Shown: positions 43,555 through 52,350 of the stretch, piece by piece
How positions within the stretch are numbered: position 1 is the stretch's first letter
How the letters are laid out: each line of letters opens with the position of its first letter
From: Amycolatopsis sp. CA-128772
GTDB taxonomy: Bacteria; Actinomycetota; Actinomycetes; Mycobacteriales; Pseudonocardiaceae
Assembly (NCBI RefSeq): GCF_002904295.1
Contig: NZ_PPHG01000089.1
Location: 62,001 to 126,000, forward strand
Direction: 5' to 3'
Length of the DNA: 64,000 nucleotides
Position numbers and translations under genes: made by a program
Notes under the pieces: model-generated
Told to the model about the DNA's origin: nothing
Databases searched by the model: none
What the model saw: the letters and a program-made list of their open reading frames with translations, nothing else

Positions 43555-44472
43555 ATGATCACCGATTCTCCGCGAACCCGCCTGGCCGTACCCGCCGTGC
43601 TGGGCGCCGCGCTGATCTGGAGCAGTTCGTTCGCGGTCACCAAGGTGGTCCTGTCGGAGGTCCCGCCGATGACCCTGGGTGCCCTGCGGTTCCTCGTGGC
43701 GGCGGCGATCCTCGGCGTGGCGGTGCACACGGGCCCGCACCGGCGGCGCCTGCCGTCGCCCCGGCAGCGCCTGTTCATCGGCGGGGCGGGCCTGCTCGGT
43801 ATCACGGCGTACTTCGCGCTGGAGAACGTCGGCGTGGACCTGGCCACGGCGTCGGACGCAACGCTCATCGTCGCGTCCTACCCGCTCCTGACCCTGGTCC
43901 TGTCCGGGCGCACGGCGTTCTCGCCGGTCCGGCTGACGGGCATGCTGCTGGCGATCGCGGGCGTCTGGCTGGTGGTCGGGGGCAGGGGCGGCGGCACGCA
44001 TTCCCTGTGGGGCGACGCGTTTCTGATCGCGGGCGGCGTGGTCTGGGCGGCGTACAACGTCATCGCCCGCCGGGACACCTCGGGCGCGTCGCCGATCGTG
44101 GTGACGTACTACCAGACTCTGGCGGGGGCAGCCGGGTTCGTGGTGCTGTCGGTGTCCGAAGTGGACCGGTGGAGCGTGCCCGGTGGGGGCACTGTGCTGC
44201 GGATCGGGTTCCTGGCGGGGCTGTGTTCGGTCGCCGCGTTCCTGCTGTACAACCACGGGCTTCGCGGGTTGGAGCCGAGTGTGGCGGTCAACCTGCTGAA
44301 CATCGTCCCGGTGGCGGGCCTGGTGTGGGCGGTCGTCCTGGCCGGCGAGACGCTCTCGGTGCCGCAGATCCTCGGCGGCGCGGTCGTCATCGCCGGGGTC
44401 ACCCTGGGCCTGCACCGGAAAAAGACCCGGGGCGGCCTTCGCGCGGAAGGCCACCCCGAGCCGGGTCAGTAA
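43555..44472 (+). CDS. EamA-family (DMT superfamily) transporter
   Basis: A 305-residue membrane protein with ten predicted helices arranged as two EamA repeats (LGAALIWSSSFAVTKVVL ... and LIAGGVVWAAYNVIARRD ...). The family exports amino acids and related metabolites. TACCGT lies 6 nt before the ATG, so the transcript is probably leaderless. Its last bases overlap the convergent snapalysin gene by 7 bases. Confidence 0.9.
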   Translation: MITDSPRTRLAVPAVLGAALIWSSSFAVTKVVLSEVPPMTLGALRFLVAAAILGVAVHTGPHRRRLPSPRQRLFIGGAGLLGITAYFALENVGVDLATASDATLIVASYPLLTLVLSGRTAFSPVRLTGMLLAIAGVWLVVGGRGGGTHSLWGDAFLIAGGVVWAAYNVIARRDTSGASPIVVTYYQTLAGAAGFVVLSVSEVDRWSVPGGGTVLRIGFLAGLCSVAAFLLYNHGLRGLEPSVAVNLLNIVPVAGLVWAVVLAGETLSVPQILGGAVVIAGVTLGLHRKKTRGGLRAEGHPEPGQ

Positions 44473-45005
44473 GCGACCGCGCGGTTCCCGGCCGCGGCCA
44501 CCAAACCGTTCACCCACAACGACTGCACCTTCGCCGCCTCCGCCGCCGACGGCTTCGCGTTCTTGCACGCCGTCCCCGGGCCGTGGCCCGACATCAGTTC
44601 CGTGCACGGGCCGCTGTAGTGGTCCGGGAGGCCGAGGTTGTGGCCGAGCTCGTGGGCCGCGATGCGGGTCGGGTCGAAGCCCTCCGCCACCTGGCTCGTG
44701 TCCAGGTAGATCTGGCCGCGGCCGTGGCCGTTCGTGTTCGTGTACGAGCCGCCGCTGTGGATCTCGTGGAACACGATCGTGGCGCTCGTGTTCCGCTTGA
44801 CCAGCTTCACGTCGGTGACCGCGGCGTTCCAGTTGGCCGCGCCCTGGTCGATCTGGGCGAGGTAGTCCGGCGCGCCCGAAGAGCTGTAGTACAGCGTCGT
44901 GACAGCCGCCGCCGAAGCGGCCGGGGCGGTGGCCAGCCCCAGGCCCAGCGGGGCCGCGACCGCCGTGGCCAGGGCCACGACCCGGCCGATCACGCGTCCG
45001 TTCAT
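44466..45005 (-). CDS. Snapalysin-type secreted zinc metalloprotease (M7)
   Basis: A 179-residue secreted protease: a signal peptide (about 34 residues, ending APAASAAA) and a compact catalytic domain with HELGHNLGLPDHY, the HExxHxxGxxD zinc motif specific to snapalysin, and a Met-turn in TELMSGHG. AAGGAGA precedes the ATG. It likely degrades extracellular protein for nutrition. Confidence 0.93.
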   Translation of the reverse strand: MNGRVIGRVVALATAVAAPLGLGLATAPAASAAAVTTLYYSSSGAPDYLAQIDQGAANWNAAVTDVKLVKRNTSATIVFHEIHSGGSYTNTNGHGRGQIYLDTSQVAEGFDPTRIAAHELGHNLGLPDHYSGPCTELMSGHGPGTACKNAKPSAAEAAKVQSLWVNGLVAAAGNRAVAY

Positions 45006-45188
45006 CGTGTCTCCTTCGTCCGGTTCAGGAAGCACTTCACCGTGGTTCGCGCGATCAGGTTAGAAGGCCACCACCGGCGCGGCCACGGCCGAAAGTCGCT
45101 CCCTCCCGGGAGGGAGGCCGGTCCCGCCGCCGCGTGAGCCCCCGGCCCCGGCCGCCGTGGTCTGCTCGGTGCCGACGGAAGGGAACCG

Positions 45189-47135
45189 ATGGACATCCTG
45201 CTGGGCCTGCTCACCCTCCCCCTGTACGTGCTTCTGCTGTGGCCGCTGGTGGCCGCGTCCCGGCGCGTGCTCGGCGTCCGGATCGGCGCCGTCCGCGCGC
45301 TGTGCGCCGCCGCGTTCGGCTGGCTCGTCGCCGGTGGCATCGGGCAGGCGTTCCCCGTTCCCCTGCTGCACAACGGCGGCGCGGCCCTCGGCCTGCTGAT
45401 CCCGTTGGCGGGCAGCGCTTTCCTCGCGACGCTGATCTTCCTCTTCGTCGCCGAGCTCGCCCTGCCCCACGGCGTCGGGCTCGGCCGGTTGCCCGGCCGG
45501 CTCTCCCGCACCCGCCGGTACGCGCAGATCAGCCGGATCGCGCTCAAGCACGGCCTCGGCCGCTACCTGACCGGCCGGCGCGAGCCCGGCCTGGCCCCGG
45601 GCCGGCACGCCAAGCTCGCGCGGTCCCTGCGCCAGGCTTTGGAGGAGGGCGGCGTGACGTTCGTGAAGCTCGGCCAGCTGCTCTCCACCCGCGCGGACCT
45701 GCTGCCACCGGTGTTCGTCGACGAACTCGGCCGGCTCCAGGATCGGGTCGCGCCCGCCCGCGCCGACGCCGTGTGGGCCGTACTGGCCGACGAACTCGGC
45801 GGCACCCCCGACGAAGTCTTCGCCGAATTCGACTCCGAACCCCTGGCCGCCGCGTCGGTCGCGCAGGTCTACCGCGCCCGGCTGCGCAGCGGCGAAGAGG
45901 TCGTCGTGAAGGTTCAGCGGCCGGGCGTGCGCGAGCAGGCGGAACGCGACATCGCCATCCTCCGGCGCGTGGCCGCGGCGCTGGAGGACCGCACGGACTG
46001 GGCCCGGTCGCTCGGCGTCGCCGAGCTGGCCGACGGGTTCGCCACGGCCCTTGCCGAGGAGCTCGACTTCACCATCGAAGCCCGCAACATCACCGCCGTC
46101 GCCGCCGCGAGCTCCCCGGACGTCGTGCTCCCGAAGGTCCACAAAGGACTCTCGACCGACCGCGTGCTCGTCATGTCCCGCCTGGACGGCAAACCGCTCG
46201 CCACGGCCAAGGACACCCTGCCGGCCCCGGAACGCAAGCGGCTGGCGCGCTCGCTCCTGCGCTGCCTGCTCGACCAGGTGATGATCGGCGGCGTCTTCCA
46301 CGCCGACCCGCACCCGGGCAACCTCATGCTGCTGGCCGACGGCCGGCTGGGCCTGCTCGACTTCGGGTCGGTCGGCCGGCTCGACACCGGGCTGCGCGGC
46401 GGCCTGCAGAACCTGGTGCTGGCCCTGGACCGCGGCGACCCGGCGGCCCTGCGCGACGGGCTCCTCGAAATCGTCGACCGCACCGGCGAAATCGACGAAC
46501 AGCGCCTCGAACGCGCGCTCGGCGCCCTCGTCGCCCGGCACTTCGGCCCCGGCCGCACCCCGGACCTCGACCTGTTCACCGGCCTGTTCCGGGTGGTCAC
46601 GGACTTCCGCCTGAGCGTGCCGCCGCCGGTGGCCGCGGTGTTCCGCGCCCTGGCCACGGTGGAGGGCACGCTCGCCGCGCTGGATCCCGGTTTCGACGTA
46701 GTCGCCGAGTCGCGGGCGTTCGCCGTCGAGCAGGTCGGCGCCGGGCTGAGGCCGGGCCCGCTGGGCCGCACGGCGCTCGGCGAGCTGACGGCACTGCTGC
46801 CGGTGCTGCGCCGCATCCCCCGCCGCATCGACCGGATCGGCGCGGCCCTCGAGGAAGGCCGGCTGTCGGTGAACGTCCGCCTGTTCTCCGACGAGCGTGA
46901 CCGCGAGGTCGTCACCGGCCTGGTCCACGAGGTCCTGCTGGCCTGCACCGGCGCGGCGACCGGGCTGATGGCGGTCCTGCTGCTGACCGGCTCGGGCGGC
47001 CCCCGGATCGCACCGGACCTGACGCTGCACCAGGCGTTCGGCTACAACCTGCTGGTGATCAGCGCCCTGGTGGGACTGCGGCTGCTCTTCGTCGTCTTCC
47101 GGCGTTCCGGACGAGGGTCACGACCAGCCCGGTGA
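45189..47135 (+). CDS. ABC1/AarF/UbiB-type kinase-like membrane protein
   Basis: A 648-residue atypical kinase. N-terminal (three helices) and C-terminal (two helices) membrane segments flank the UbiB domain with VTFVKLGQLLSTR (KxGQ), EELDF, HADPHPGNLML and LLDFGSVGR. The family supports quinone biosynthesis; in actinomycetes that would be menaquinone. GGAAGGG precedes the ATG. Confidence 0.9.
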   Translation: MDILLGLLTLPLYVLLLWPLVAASRRVLGVRIGAVRALCAAAFGWLVAGGIGQAFPVPLLHNGGAALGLLIPLAGSAFLATLIFLFVAELALPHGVGLGRLPGRLSRTRRYAQISRIALKHGLGRYLTGRREPGLAPGRHAKLARSLRQALEEGGVTFVKLGQLLSTRADLLPPVFVDELGRLQDRVAPARADAVWAVLADELGGTPDEVFAEFDSEPLAAASVAQVYRARLRSGEEVVVKVQRPGVREQAERDIAILRRVAAALEDRTDWARSLGVAELADGFATALAEELDFTIEARNITAVAAASSPDVVLPKVHKGLSTDRVLVMSRLDGKPLATAKDTLPAPERKRLARSLLRCLLDQVMIGGVFHADPHPGNLMLLADGRLGLLDFGSVGRLDTGLRGGLQNLVLALDRGDPAALRDGLLEIVDRTGEIDEQRLERALGALVARHFGPGRTPDLDLFTGLFRVVTDFRLSVPPPVAAVFRALATVEGTLAALDPGFDVVAESRAFAVEQVGAGLRPGPLGRTALGELTALLPVLRRIPRRIDRIGAALEEGRLSVNVRLFSDERDREVVTGLVHEVLLACTGAATGLMAVLLLTGSGGPRIAPDLTLHQAFGYNLLVISALVGLRLLFVVFRRSGRGSRPAR

Positions 47136-47211
47136 CGCCGGCGAAGAACAGGGCGGCGCCGCCGAGCAGCCACCAGCGCAGCGCTGTCCCATCGCCCGCC
47201 GGACTGCGCTG

Positions 47212-47544
47212 TTACCCGGTTCGCGGCGCGTACATGATCACCGCGACCCCGGCCAGGCACAGCAGCGCGCCGAGCACGTCGTAGCGGTCCGGGCGGTAGC
47301 CGTCCGCCACCATCCCCCAGGCCAGCGAGCCGGCCACGAAGACCCCGCCGTACGCGGCGAGGATGCGGCCGAAGTGGGCGTCGGGCTGGAGGGTCGCGAC
47401 GAAACCGTACACGCCAAGGGCCACGATCCCGCCGCCGATCCACAGCAGGCCGCGGTGCTCCCGGACGCCCTGCCAGATCAGCCAGGCGCCGCCGATTTCG
47501 CAGACGGCCGCGGCCAGGAACAGGAGGATCGACCGCAGGACCAC
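47212..47544 (-). CDS. YnfA/UPF0060 small membrane protein
   Basis: A 110-residue protein with four transmembrane helices and the family signature CEIGGAWLIWQ ... GVYGFVATLQPDAHFGRILAAYGGVF. Related to small multidrug resistance-like proteins; the role is unproven. TAGTAT lies 6 nt before the GTG start, a leaderless arrangement. Confidence 0.92.
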   Translation of the reverse strand: MVLRSILLFLAAAVCEIGGAWLIWQGVREHRGLLWIGGGIVALGVYGFVATLQPDAHFGRILAAYGGVFVAGSLAWGMVADGYRPDRYDVLGALLCLAGVAVIMYAPRTG

Positions 47545-47562
47545 GCCGGGATACTAGCTTCC
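47545..47562. promoter_or_regulatory. Overlapping divergent -10 elements
   Basis: Only 18 bases separate the ynfA-like and DUF4184 start codons. On the - strand TAGTAT (47556-47551) is 6 nt before one GTG; on the + strand GATACT (47550-47555) is 7 nt before the other. The two -10 boxes occupy the same DNA, so the promoters must compete. Confidence 0.55.
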
Positions 47563-48369
47563 GTGCCGTTCACCCTGTGTCACCCGGCCGCCGTGTTGCC
47601 CCTGGCGAGAGGGCCGCTGGTCCCGTCGGCGCTCGTCGCGGGATCGGTCGCGCCGGACGTCTTCTGGTTCGTCCCGCGCCTGCCCGGTGTCGGCCTGACG
47701 AAGACGCACGAGTTCGCGTCGGTGCTCTGGCTCGACCCGCTCCTGGCGCTCGTGCTGCTCGCCGTCTTCCAGGTGCTGCTGAAGCGGCCGCTGCTGGCGC
47801 TGGCCCCCCGACCGCTCGCCGAGCGGCTCCCCCGCCCCTTCAGCTGGAAGAACCCCGGCTGGATCGCCCTCTCGCTGGTGCTCGGCGCCGCCACGCACGT
47901 CGGCTGGGACGCCTTCACGCACCGGGATTCGGGGTTGCCGTTCCTGAGCGTCCCGCTCGTCACCGGCGTCGACGTCGGCCGGCTGATCCAGCTGGTCAGC
48001 ACGATCGCCGGCGCCGCGGTGCTGGCCTGGTGGCTGCGGACCTGGTACCGCCACGCGCCGACCGCGCCGGCCCCGCAGCCGCTCCGGCACCGCAAGCCCG
48101 TCGTCGCGCTGCTCACTGCCGGCACCTCGGCCGGCGTGCTCGGCGCCCTGCTGCCGTTCTTCGCCCACCACGATCCGATGACCCGCGCGGGCGTCGCCGG
48201 CAATGCGACCTATCTGCTCGCCACCGGCGCCTGCAGCGGTTTCGCCGCCGCCCTCATCCTGTACGCGCTGGCCTGGCACGCGCGGTATAGGCCGTTATTC
48301 AGACCAGTCACGCCATTCAGCATCAGATCAAGCATTACCGCAGTTCAGAAACCCGGGAACGGATCTTGA
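47563..48369 (+). CDS. DUF4184 membrane protein
   Basis: About 268 residues, starting with the family hallmark VPFTLCHPAAVLPLARGPL and carrying about six hydrophobic helices. Function unknown. The last 27 residues after YALAWHARY (VTPFSIRSSITAVQKPGNGS) have different base and codon use from the rest and extend into the degenerate region, so the natural C-terminus may have been altered by a junction near 48285. Confidence 0.82.
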   Translation: MPFTLCHPAAVLPLARGPLVPSALVAGSVAPDVFWFVPRLPGVGLTKTHEFASVLWLDPLLALVLLAVFQVLLKRPLLALAPRPLAERLPRPFSWKNPGWIALSLVLGAATHVGWDAFTHRDSGLPFLSVPLVTGVDVGRLIQLVSTIAGAAVLAWWLRTWYRHAPTAPAPQPLRHRKPVVALLTAGTSAGVLGALLPFFAHHDPMTRAGVAGNATYLLATGACSGFAAALILYALAWHARYRPLFRPVTPFSIRSSITAVQKPGNGS

Positions 48370-49310
48370 AACGACCGGCGGAGACCAACGCGAGGGACGA
48401 TGTTCCCACGTCGGCTTGATCCACTCCGGTCTGTCGGGCCAACGTCCGCCCTCGGGACGCCGCGCGTGCCCACACGAGAAGGCAGCCCCGGCACGATGGC
48501 AGCGACGGTCACCCCGAAGAAGAAGGCACCCACACGCCCCCGGCTCGCGAAGGCCGGACAGCTCCCCTCGAAGTGCTGGCGCGCCTACGTCTGGGACTCG
48601 CACCGCCAGCGGAAGCTGTGGGCGACCAACCCCGAGGACGGCACGGAGACGTTCGAGGAGCGGTGGATGGCGGAGGCGGCTCAGATCGCCCTCTACCGCC
48701 GGATGGAAGCCCGGGCTACTCGACAGCCAGCCTGACGTACATGCGACAGGTCGTCGCCTACGCCTCGGTCGCCGGCGCGGACCTGGACGCGATGTTGCGG
48801 GGCTGGTTCGAGGAGCATGGCGGCCAGGCGGCCCGGAGAATGATCACGAACGTGAGGATCCGCGAAGGTTCAGCCTTGCCGATCGGGTAGCGTTGTTCAT
48901 GCTTGTCCACGCGAGGCGGCCGAGTTCCAGCAGGACCGCTTCGTCAGGCTCATAGAGCATCATGGCCAGGAGTCGCGGTGATGTCGATGGGTGTTACCCG
49001 GAGGGTGCTGGCCCAGGATGCGTCGGGGCCCGACCACCAGACCGTAGAACGCCAGTACGCGCGGAGCCCCTGTCCCGCTCAGCTCGCCGTGTGGGCGAGA
49101 CGAGACGCGACGGAGTGCCCCCAGGTGCCAGGCAACTCCTCGACCGCGTGGGAATCTCGTGGGAAGAGAGGCCGACTCCGAGCGATTTGACCCGACAACG
49201 CGCGACTCGGCGCGATGTGCTTGACACGGCAACCGACCAGGCGGGAGCCTTGCCCGGCTAAAACACCAGGTCAGCACGCAGGTGGCTCCGATAAAGGTCG
49301 TTATACGCCG
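48370..49310. other. Degenerate, mostly non-coding segment before the SUF operon
   Basis: Nearly 1 kb between DUF4184 and the suf terminator. Base composition is lower in GC and no frame keeps normal codon use for long. It holds the remains of one small gene (48496-48890) and, around 49120-49260, a fragment with coding-like stretches but no identifiable product. No terminal repeats, transposase or tRNA were found. It looks like an old insertion or decayed mobile DNA. Confidence 0.5.
48496..48890 (+). pseudogene. Frame-broken small gene, unknown function
   Basis: Two consecutive fragments in different frames. The first (48496-48735) encodes about 79 residues beginning MAATVTPKKKAPTRPRLAKA with strong GC-ending codons; the second (ATG 48741 to 48890, but open in frame upstream) encodes MRQVVAYASVAGADLDAMLR and a further 30 residues. 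A single frameshift near 48710-48735 would join them. I recognise no domain. It could also be two separate tiny genes. Confidence 0.35.
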
Positions 49311-49336
49311 AAAAGGCCGCTCCGGAGAGCGGCCTT
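49311..49336 (-). terminator. Terminator of the SUF operon
   Basis: AAGGCCGCTC and GAGCGGCCTT (49313-49322 with 49327-49336) pair perfectly around a 4-base loop, followed on the - strand by TTTT (49314-49311 region). It lies 14 bases past the sufT stop. Confidence 0.85.
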
Positions 49337-49349
49337 CCAGCGGACGACC

Positions 49350-49745
49350 TCAGACCGTGAACCCGAGGGCGCGCAGCTGTTCGCGGCCGTCCTCGGTGAT
49401 CTTCTCCGGGCCCCACGGGGGCATCCAGACCCAGTTGATCCGGAAGTCCTTGACCAGGCCCCCGGACGTCAGCGCGGCGTTCGTCTGGTCCTCGATCACG
49501 TCCGTCAGCGGGCAGGCCGCCGACGTCAGCGTCATGTCCAGGGTGGCCGTGTTGTCCGGCTCGACGCGGATGTCGTAGACCAGGCCCAGGTCGACGACGT
49601 TGATCCCCAGTTCCGGGTCGACGACGTCGCGCATGGCTTCCTCGACGTCCTCGATCTTGGCGAGGTCGAGGTCCTGCTTCGCGGTGGTCTCGGCGTCGAG
49701 GTCGGCGGCGGTGCGCCCCTCACGAGTGGCGGTTTCTTCAGTCAT
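49350..49745 (-). CDS. sufT: SufT-like metal-sulfur cluster assembly protein (DUF59/MIP18)
   Basis: A 131-residue protein with the MIP18 fold (EEAMRDVVDPELGINVVDLGLVYDI ... LTSAACPLTDVIEDQ) including the conserved cysteine. It helps maturation of Fe-S proteins. The N-terminal about 30 residues are a charged extension. Its start overlaps the sufU stop by four bases; last gene of the operon. Confidence 0.92.
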   Translation of the reverse strand: MTEETATREGRTAADLDAETTAKQDLDLAKIEDVEEAMRDVVDPELGINVVDLGLVYDIRVEPDNTATLDMTLTSAACPLTDVIEDQTNAALTSGGLVKDFRINWVWMPPWGPEKITEDGREQLRALGFTV

Positions 49746-50191
49746 GCCTTTTCAGCTCCACTGCTCGTCCGGGCGACGGCGTCCTTGAAAGCCATCCAGC
49801 CGAGGAGGGCGCACTTCACGCGGGCCGGGTACTTGGCGACGCCCGCGAAGGCGACCCCGTCCTCCAGCACGTCCTCGTCCGGCTCGACCTTTCCCTTGCC
49901 CTGCATCAGTTCCACGAAGGCGTCCATGGTGGTGAACGCCTCCTCGACCGTGTGGCCGACGACCAAGTCCGTCATGACCGACGTCGACGCCTGGCTGATC
50001 GAGCAGCCCTGGCCGTCGTAGGAGACGTCGGCGACCTTCCCGTCGTCGAGCTTGACCCGCAGCGTCACCTCATCGCCGCAGGTCGGGTTGACCTGGAACG
50101 ACTCGGCGTCGAACTCCTCGCGCAGGCCGCGGCCGTGCGGGTTCTTGTAGTGGTCCAGGATGATCTCCTGGTACATGCTCTCCAGGTTCAC
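49742..50191 (-). CDS. sufU: SufU scaffold / sulfur-relay protein
   Basis: A 149-residue IscU-fold protein with the three cysteines NPTCGDE, GQGCSISQAS and VKCALLGW plus the conserved aspartate, as in zinc-containing SufU that accepts sulfur from SufS. The GTG start overlaps the sufS stop (GTGA, 50188-50191), which couples their translation. Confidence 0.94.
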   Translation of the reverse strand: MNLESMYQEIILDHYKNPHGRGLREEFDAESFQVNPTCGDEVTLRVKLDDGKVADVSYDGQGCSISQASTSVMTDLVVGHTVEEAFTTMDAFVELMQGKGKVEPDEDVLEDGVAFAGVAKYPARVKCALLGWMAFKDAVARTSSGAEKA

Positions 50192-51516
50192 TGCGCCACC
50201 CCGAAGAACTTCTGCGCCTCGCGGACCCCGGCCACCAGGGCGTCCACTTCGGACAGATCGTTGTACAGGTAGAACGACGCGCGCACGGTCGCCTGGGCGT
50301 TGCACGCGCGGTGCAGCGGCCACGCGCAGTGGTGGCCGACGCGGACGGCGATGCCGAGGCTGTCGAGCACCTGGCCGGCGTCGTGCGGGTGCACGCCGTC
50401 GATCACGAACGACACCGTCGCGCCGCGGTCCTTCAGGTCCGTGGGCCCGACGATCCGGACACCCGGGATCGCGCCGATGCCCTCGAGGGCCGCCGCGGCG
50501 AGCTCCTTCTCGTGCGCCGCGACGCGGTCCATGCCGATGGCCGAGAGGTAGTCCACGGCCGCGCCGAGGCCGATGGCCTGCGACGTCATCGGCACGCCGG
50601 CCTCGAACCGCTGCGGCGGCGGCGCGAAGGTCGAACCCTCCATGCGGACCATCTCGATCATCGACCCGCCGGTCAGGAACGGCGGCATGGCCGACAGCAG
50701 CTCGGTGCGGCCGTAGAGGACGCCGATGCCGGACGGGCCGAGCATCTTGTGCCCGGAGAAGGCCGCGAAGTCGACGTCCAGCTCGTGGAAGTTCACCGGG
50801 AAGTGCGGCACCGACTGGCAGGCGTCCAGCACGGTGAACGCGCCGACCGCCTTGGCCTTTTCGACCAGCAGCGAGACCGGGTTGACCGTGCCGAGCACGT
50901 TCGACTGGTGCGCGAACGCGACCACCTTGGTGCGCTCGGTGATCAGCTCGTCCACATCGGACAGGTCGAGGCGGCCATCGGGCGTCACCTTGAACCACTT
51001 CAGCGTCGCCCCGGTGCGCTGGCACAGCTGCTGCCACGGCACGAGGTTGGCGTGGTGCTCCATCTCGGTGACGACGATCTCGTCACCCGGGCCGACCACG
51101 AACCGCGCGGCTTCCGGGCCGGCGGTGGCGGCGTTGCCGAACGAGTAGGCGACCAGGTTGATGCCCTCGGTGGCGTTCTTGGTGAACACCAGTTCCTCGG
51201 GGTCGGTGCCGACGAACTCGGCGATCTTCGCCCGCGCGGACTCGTAGGCGTCGGTCGCTTCTTCCGACAGCTGGTGCGCGCCGCGGTGCACGGCGGCGTT
51301 CGACGTGAAGACGTAGTCGCGTTCCGCGTCGAAGACCGCTTGCGGGCGTTGCGAGGTCGCCCCGGAGTCCAGGTACACCAAGGGTTTCCCGTCGCGGACG
51401 GTGCGCGACAGGATGGGGAAGTCGGCCTTCAGGGCCGCCACGTCCAGTGGCAAACCCGCCGAAGCGCGCTTCTCAGCTGAGGCGGCATCAGCACTGCTGG
51501 CCGAGGTGGTGGTCAT
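50188..51516 (-). CDS. sufS: Cysteine desulfurase SufS
   Basis: A 442-residue PLP enzyme that takes sulfur from cysteine. The PLP lysine lies in FSGHKMLGPSG, cofactor contacts in TEMEHHANLVPW and DACQSVPHF, and the persulfide cysteine in RVGHHCAWPLHR. The first about 20 residues are a variable extension. Fourth enzyme gene of the operon. Confidence 0.95.
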   Translation of the reverse strand: MTTTSASSADAASAEKRASAGLPLDVAALKADFPILSRTVRDGKPLVYLDSGATSQRPQAVFDAERDYVFTSNAAVHRGAHQLSEEATDAYESARAKIAEFVGTDPEELVFTKNATEGINLVAYSFGNAATAGPEAARFVVGPGDEIVVTEMEHHANLVPWQQLCQRTGATLKWFKVTPDGRLDLSDVDELITERTKVVAFAHQSNVLGTVNPVSLLVEKAKAVGAFTVLDACQSVPHFPVNFHELDVDFAAFSGHKMLGPSGIGVLYGRTELLSAMPPFLTGGSMIEMVRMEGSTFAPPPQRFEAGVPMTSQAIGLGAAVDYLSAIGMDRVAAHEKELAAAALEGIGAIPGVRIVGPTDLKDRGATVSFVIDGVHPHDAGQVLDSLGIAVRVGHHCAWPLHRACNAQATVRASFYLYNDLSEVDALVAGVREAQKFFGVAQ

Positions 51517-51550
51517 CGGGCCGACCCCTCTCTTCTCGGTGTGATGAACG

Positions 51551-52321
51551 TCAGACCGCGGCGGGCTCGGTCTTGCCGGTGTACTTGACGTACCCGTGCT
51601 CCTCGAGCTCGTCGGCCAGCTCCTTGCCGCCCGACTCGACGATCTTGCCGCCGGCGAAGACGTGCACGAAGTCCGGCGTGATGTGCCGCAGGATCCGGGT
51701 GTAGTGCGTGATCAGCATGACGCCGACCTCGCTCGAAGCCTTGTACTCGTTGACCCCCTGCGAAACGATCCGCAGCGCGTCGACGTCGAGGCCGGAGTCG
51801 GTCTCGTCGAGGATGGCGAACTTCGGCTTGAGCAGCGCCAGCTGCAGGATCTCGTGACGCTTCTTCTCGCCGCCGGAGAAGCCTTCGTTGACCGAGCGCT
51901 CGGCGAACTCCTGCGAGATCTCGAGCTTGCCCATCTCCTCCTTGACCTCCTTGACCCAGTGGCGCAGCTTGGGGGCCTCGCCACGGACCGCGGTGGCCGC
52001 GGTGCGGAGGAAGTTGGACATCGACACGCCCGGCACCTCGACCGGGTACTGCATGGCCAGGAACAGGCCGGCCCGCGCGCGCTCGTCGACGCTCATCTCG
52101 AGCACGTTCTCGCCGTCCAGCAGCACCTCGCCGGAGGTCACCTCGTACTTGGGGTGGCCGGCGATGGCGTAGGACAGGGTGGACTTGCCGGAGCCGTTGG
52201 GGCCCATGATCGCGTGCGTCTCACCCGACTTGATGGTCAGGTTGACGCCCTTGAGGATCTCCTTGGCGCCTTCCTCGGTGGTCACCGAGGCGTGCAGGTC
52301 CTTGATTTCCAGCGTTGCCAT
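51551..52321 (-). CDS. sufC: Fe-S assembly ATPase SufC
   Basis: A 256-residue soluble ABC ATPase: Walker A MGPNGSGKSTLSYAIAG, signature FSGGEKKRHEILQ, Walker B FAILDETDSGLDVDAL. It powers the SufBCD scaffold. The MATLEIKDLHASV start is standard for the family. Confidence 0.96.
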   Translation of the reverse strand: MATLEIKDLHASVTTEEGAKEILKGVNLTIKSGETHAIMGPNGSGKSTLSYAIAGHPKYEVTSGEVLLDGENVLEMSVDERARAGLFLAMQYPVEVPGVSMSNFLRTAATAVRGEAPKLRHWVKEVKEEMGKLEISQEFAERSVNEGFSGGEKKRHEILQLALLKPKFAILDETDSGLDVDALRIVSQGVNEYKASSEVGVMLITHYTRILRHITPDFVHVFAGGKIVESGGKELADELEEHGYVKYTGKTEPAAV

Positions 52322-52350
52322 TCTTCGTTTTCCTCAGTCAGAGTGGGCGG

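Noticed and set aside
47090..47211. Leftward frame after the YnfA stop encoding a membrane-like helix (ALRWWLLGGAALFFAGVTG)
   Set aside because: No start codon, overlaps the UbiB-like gene and loses normal codon use at its end; likely the antisense of coding sequence.
48903..49277. Short open frames in the degenerate region
   Set aside because: None has a ribosome-binding site, consistent codon use or a recognisable domain; mentioned only as debris.
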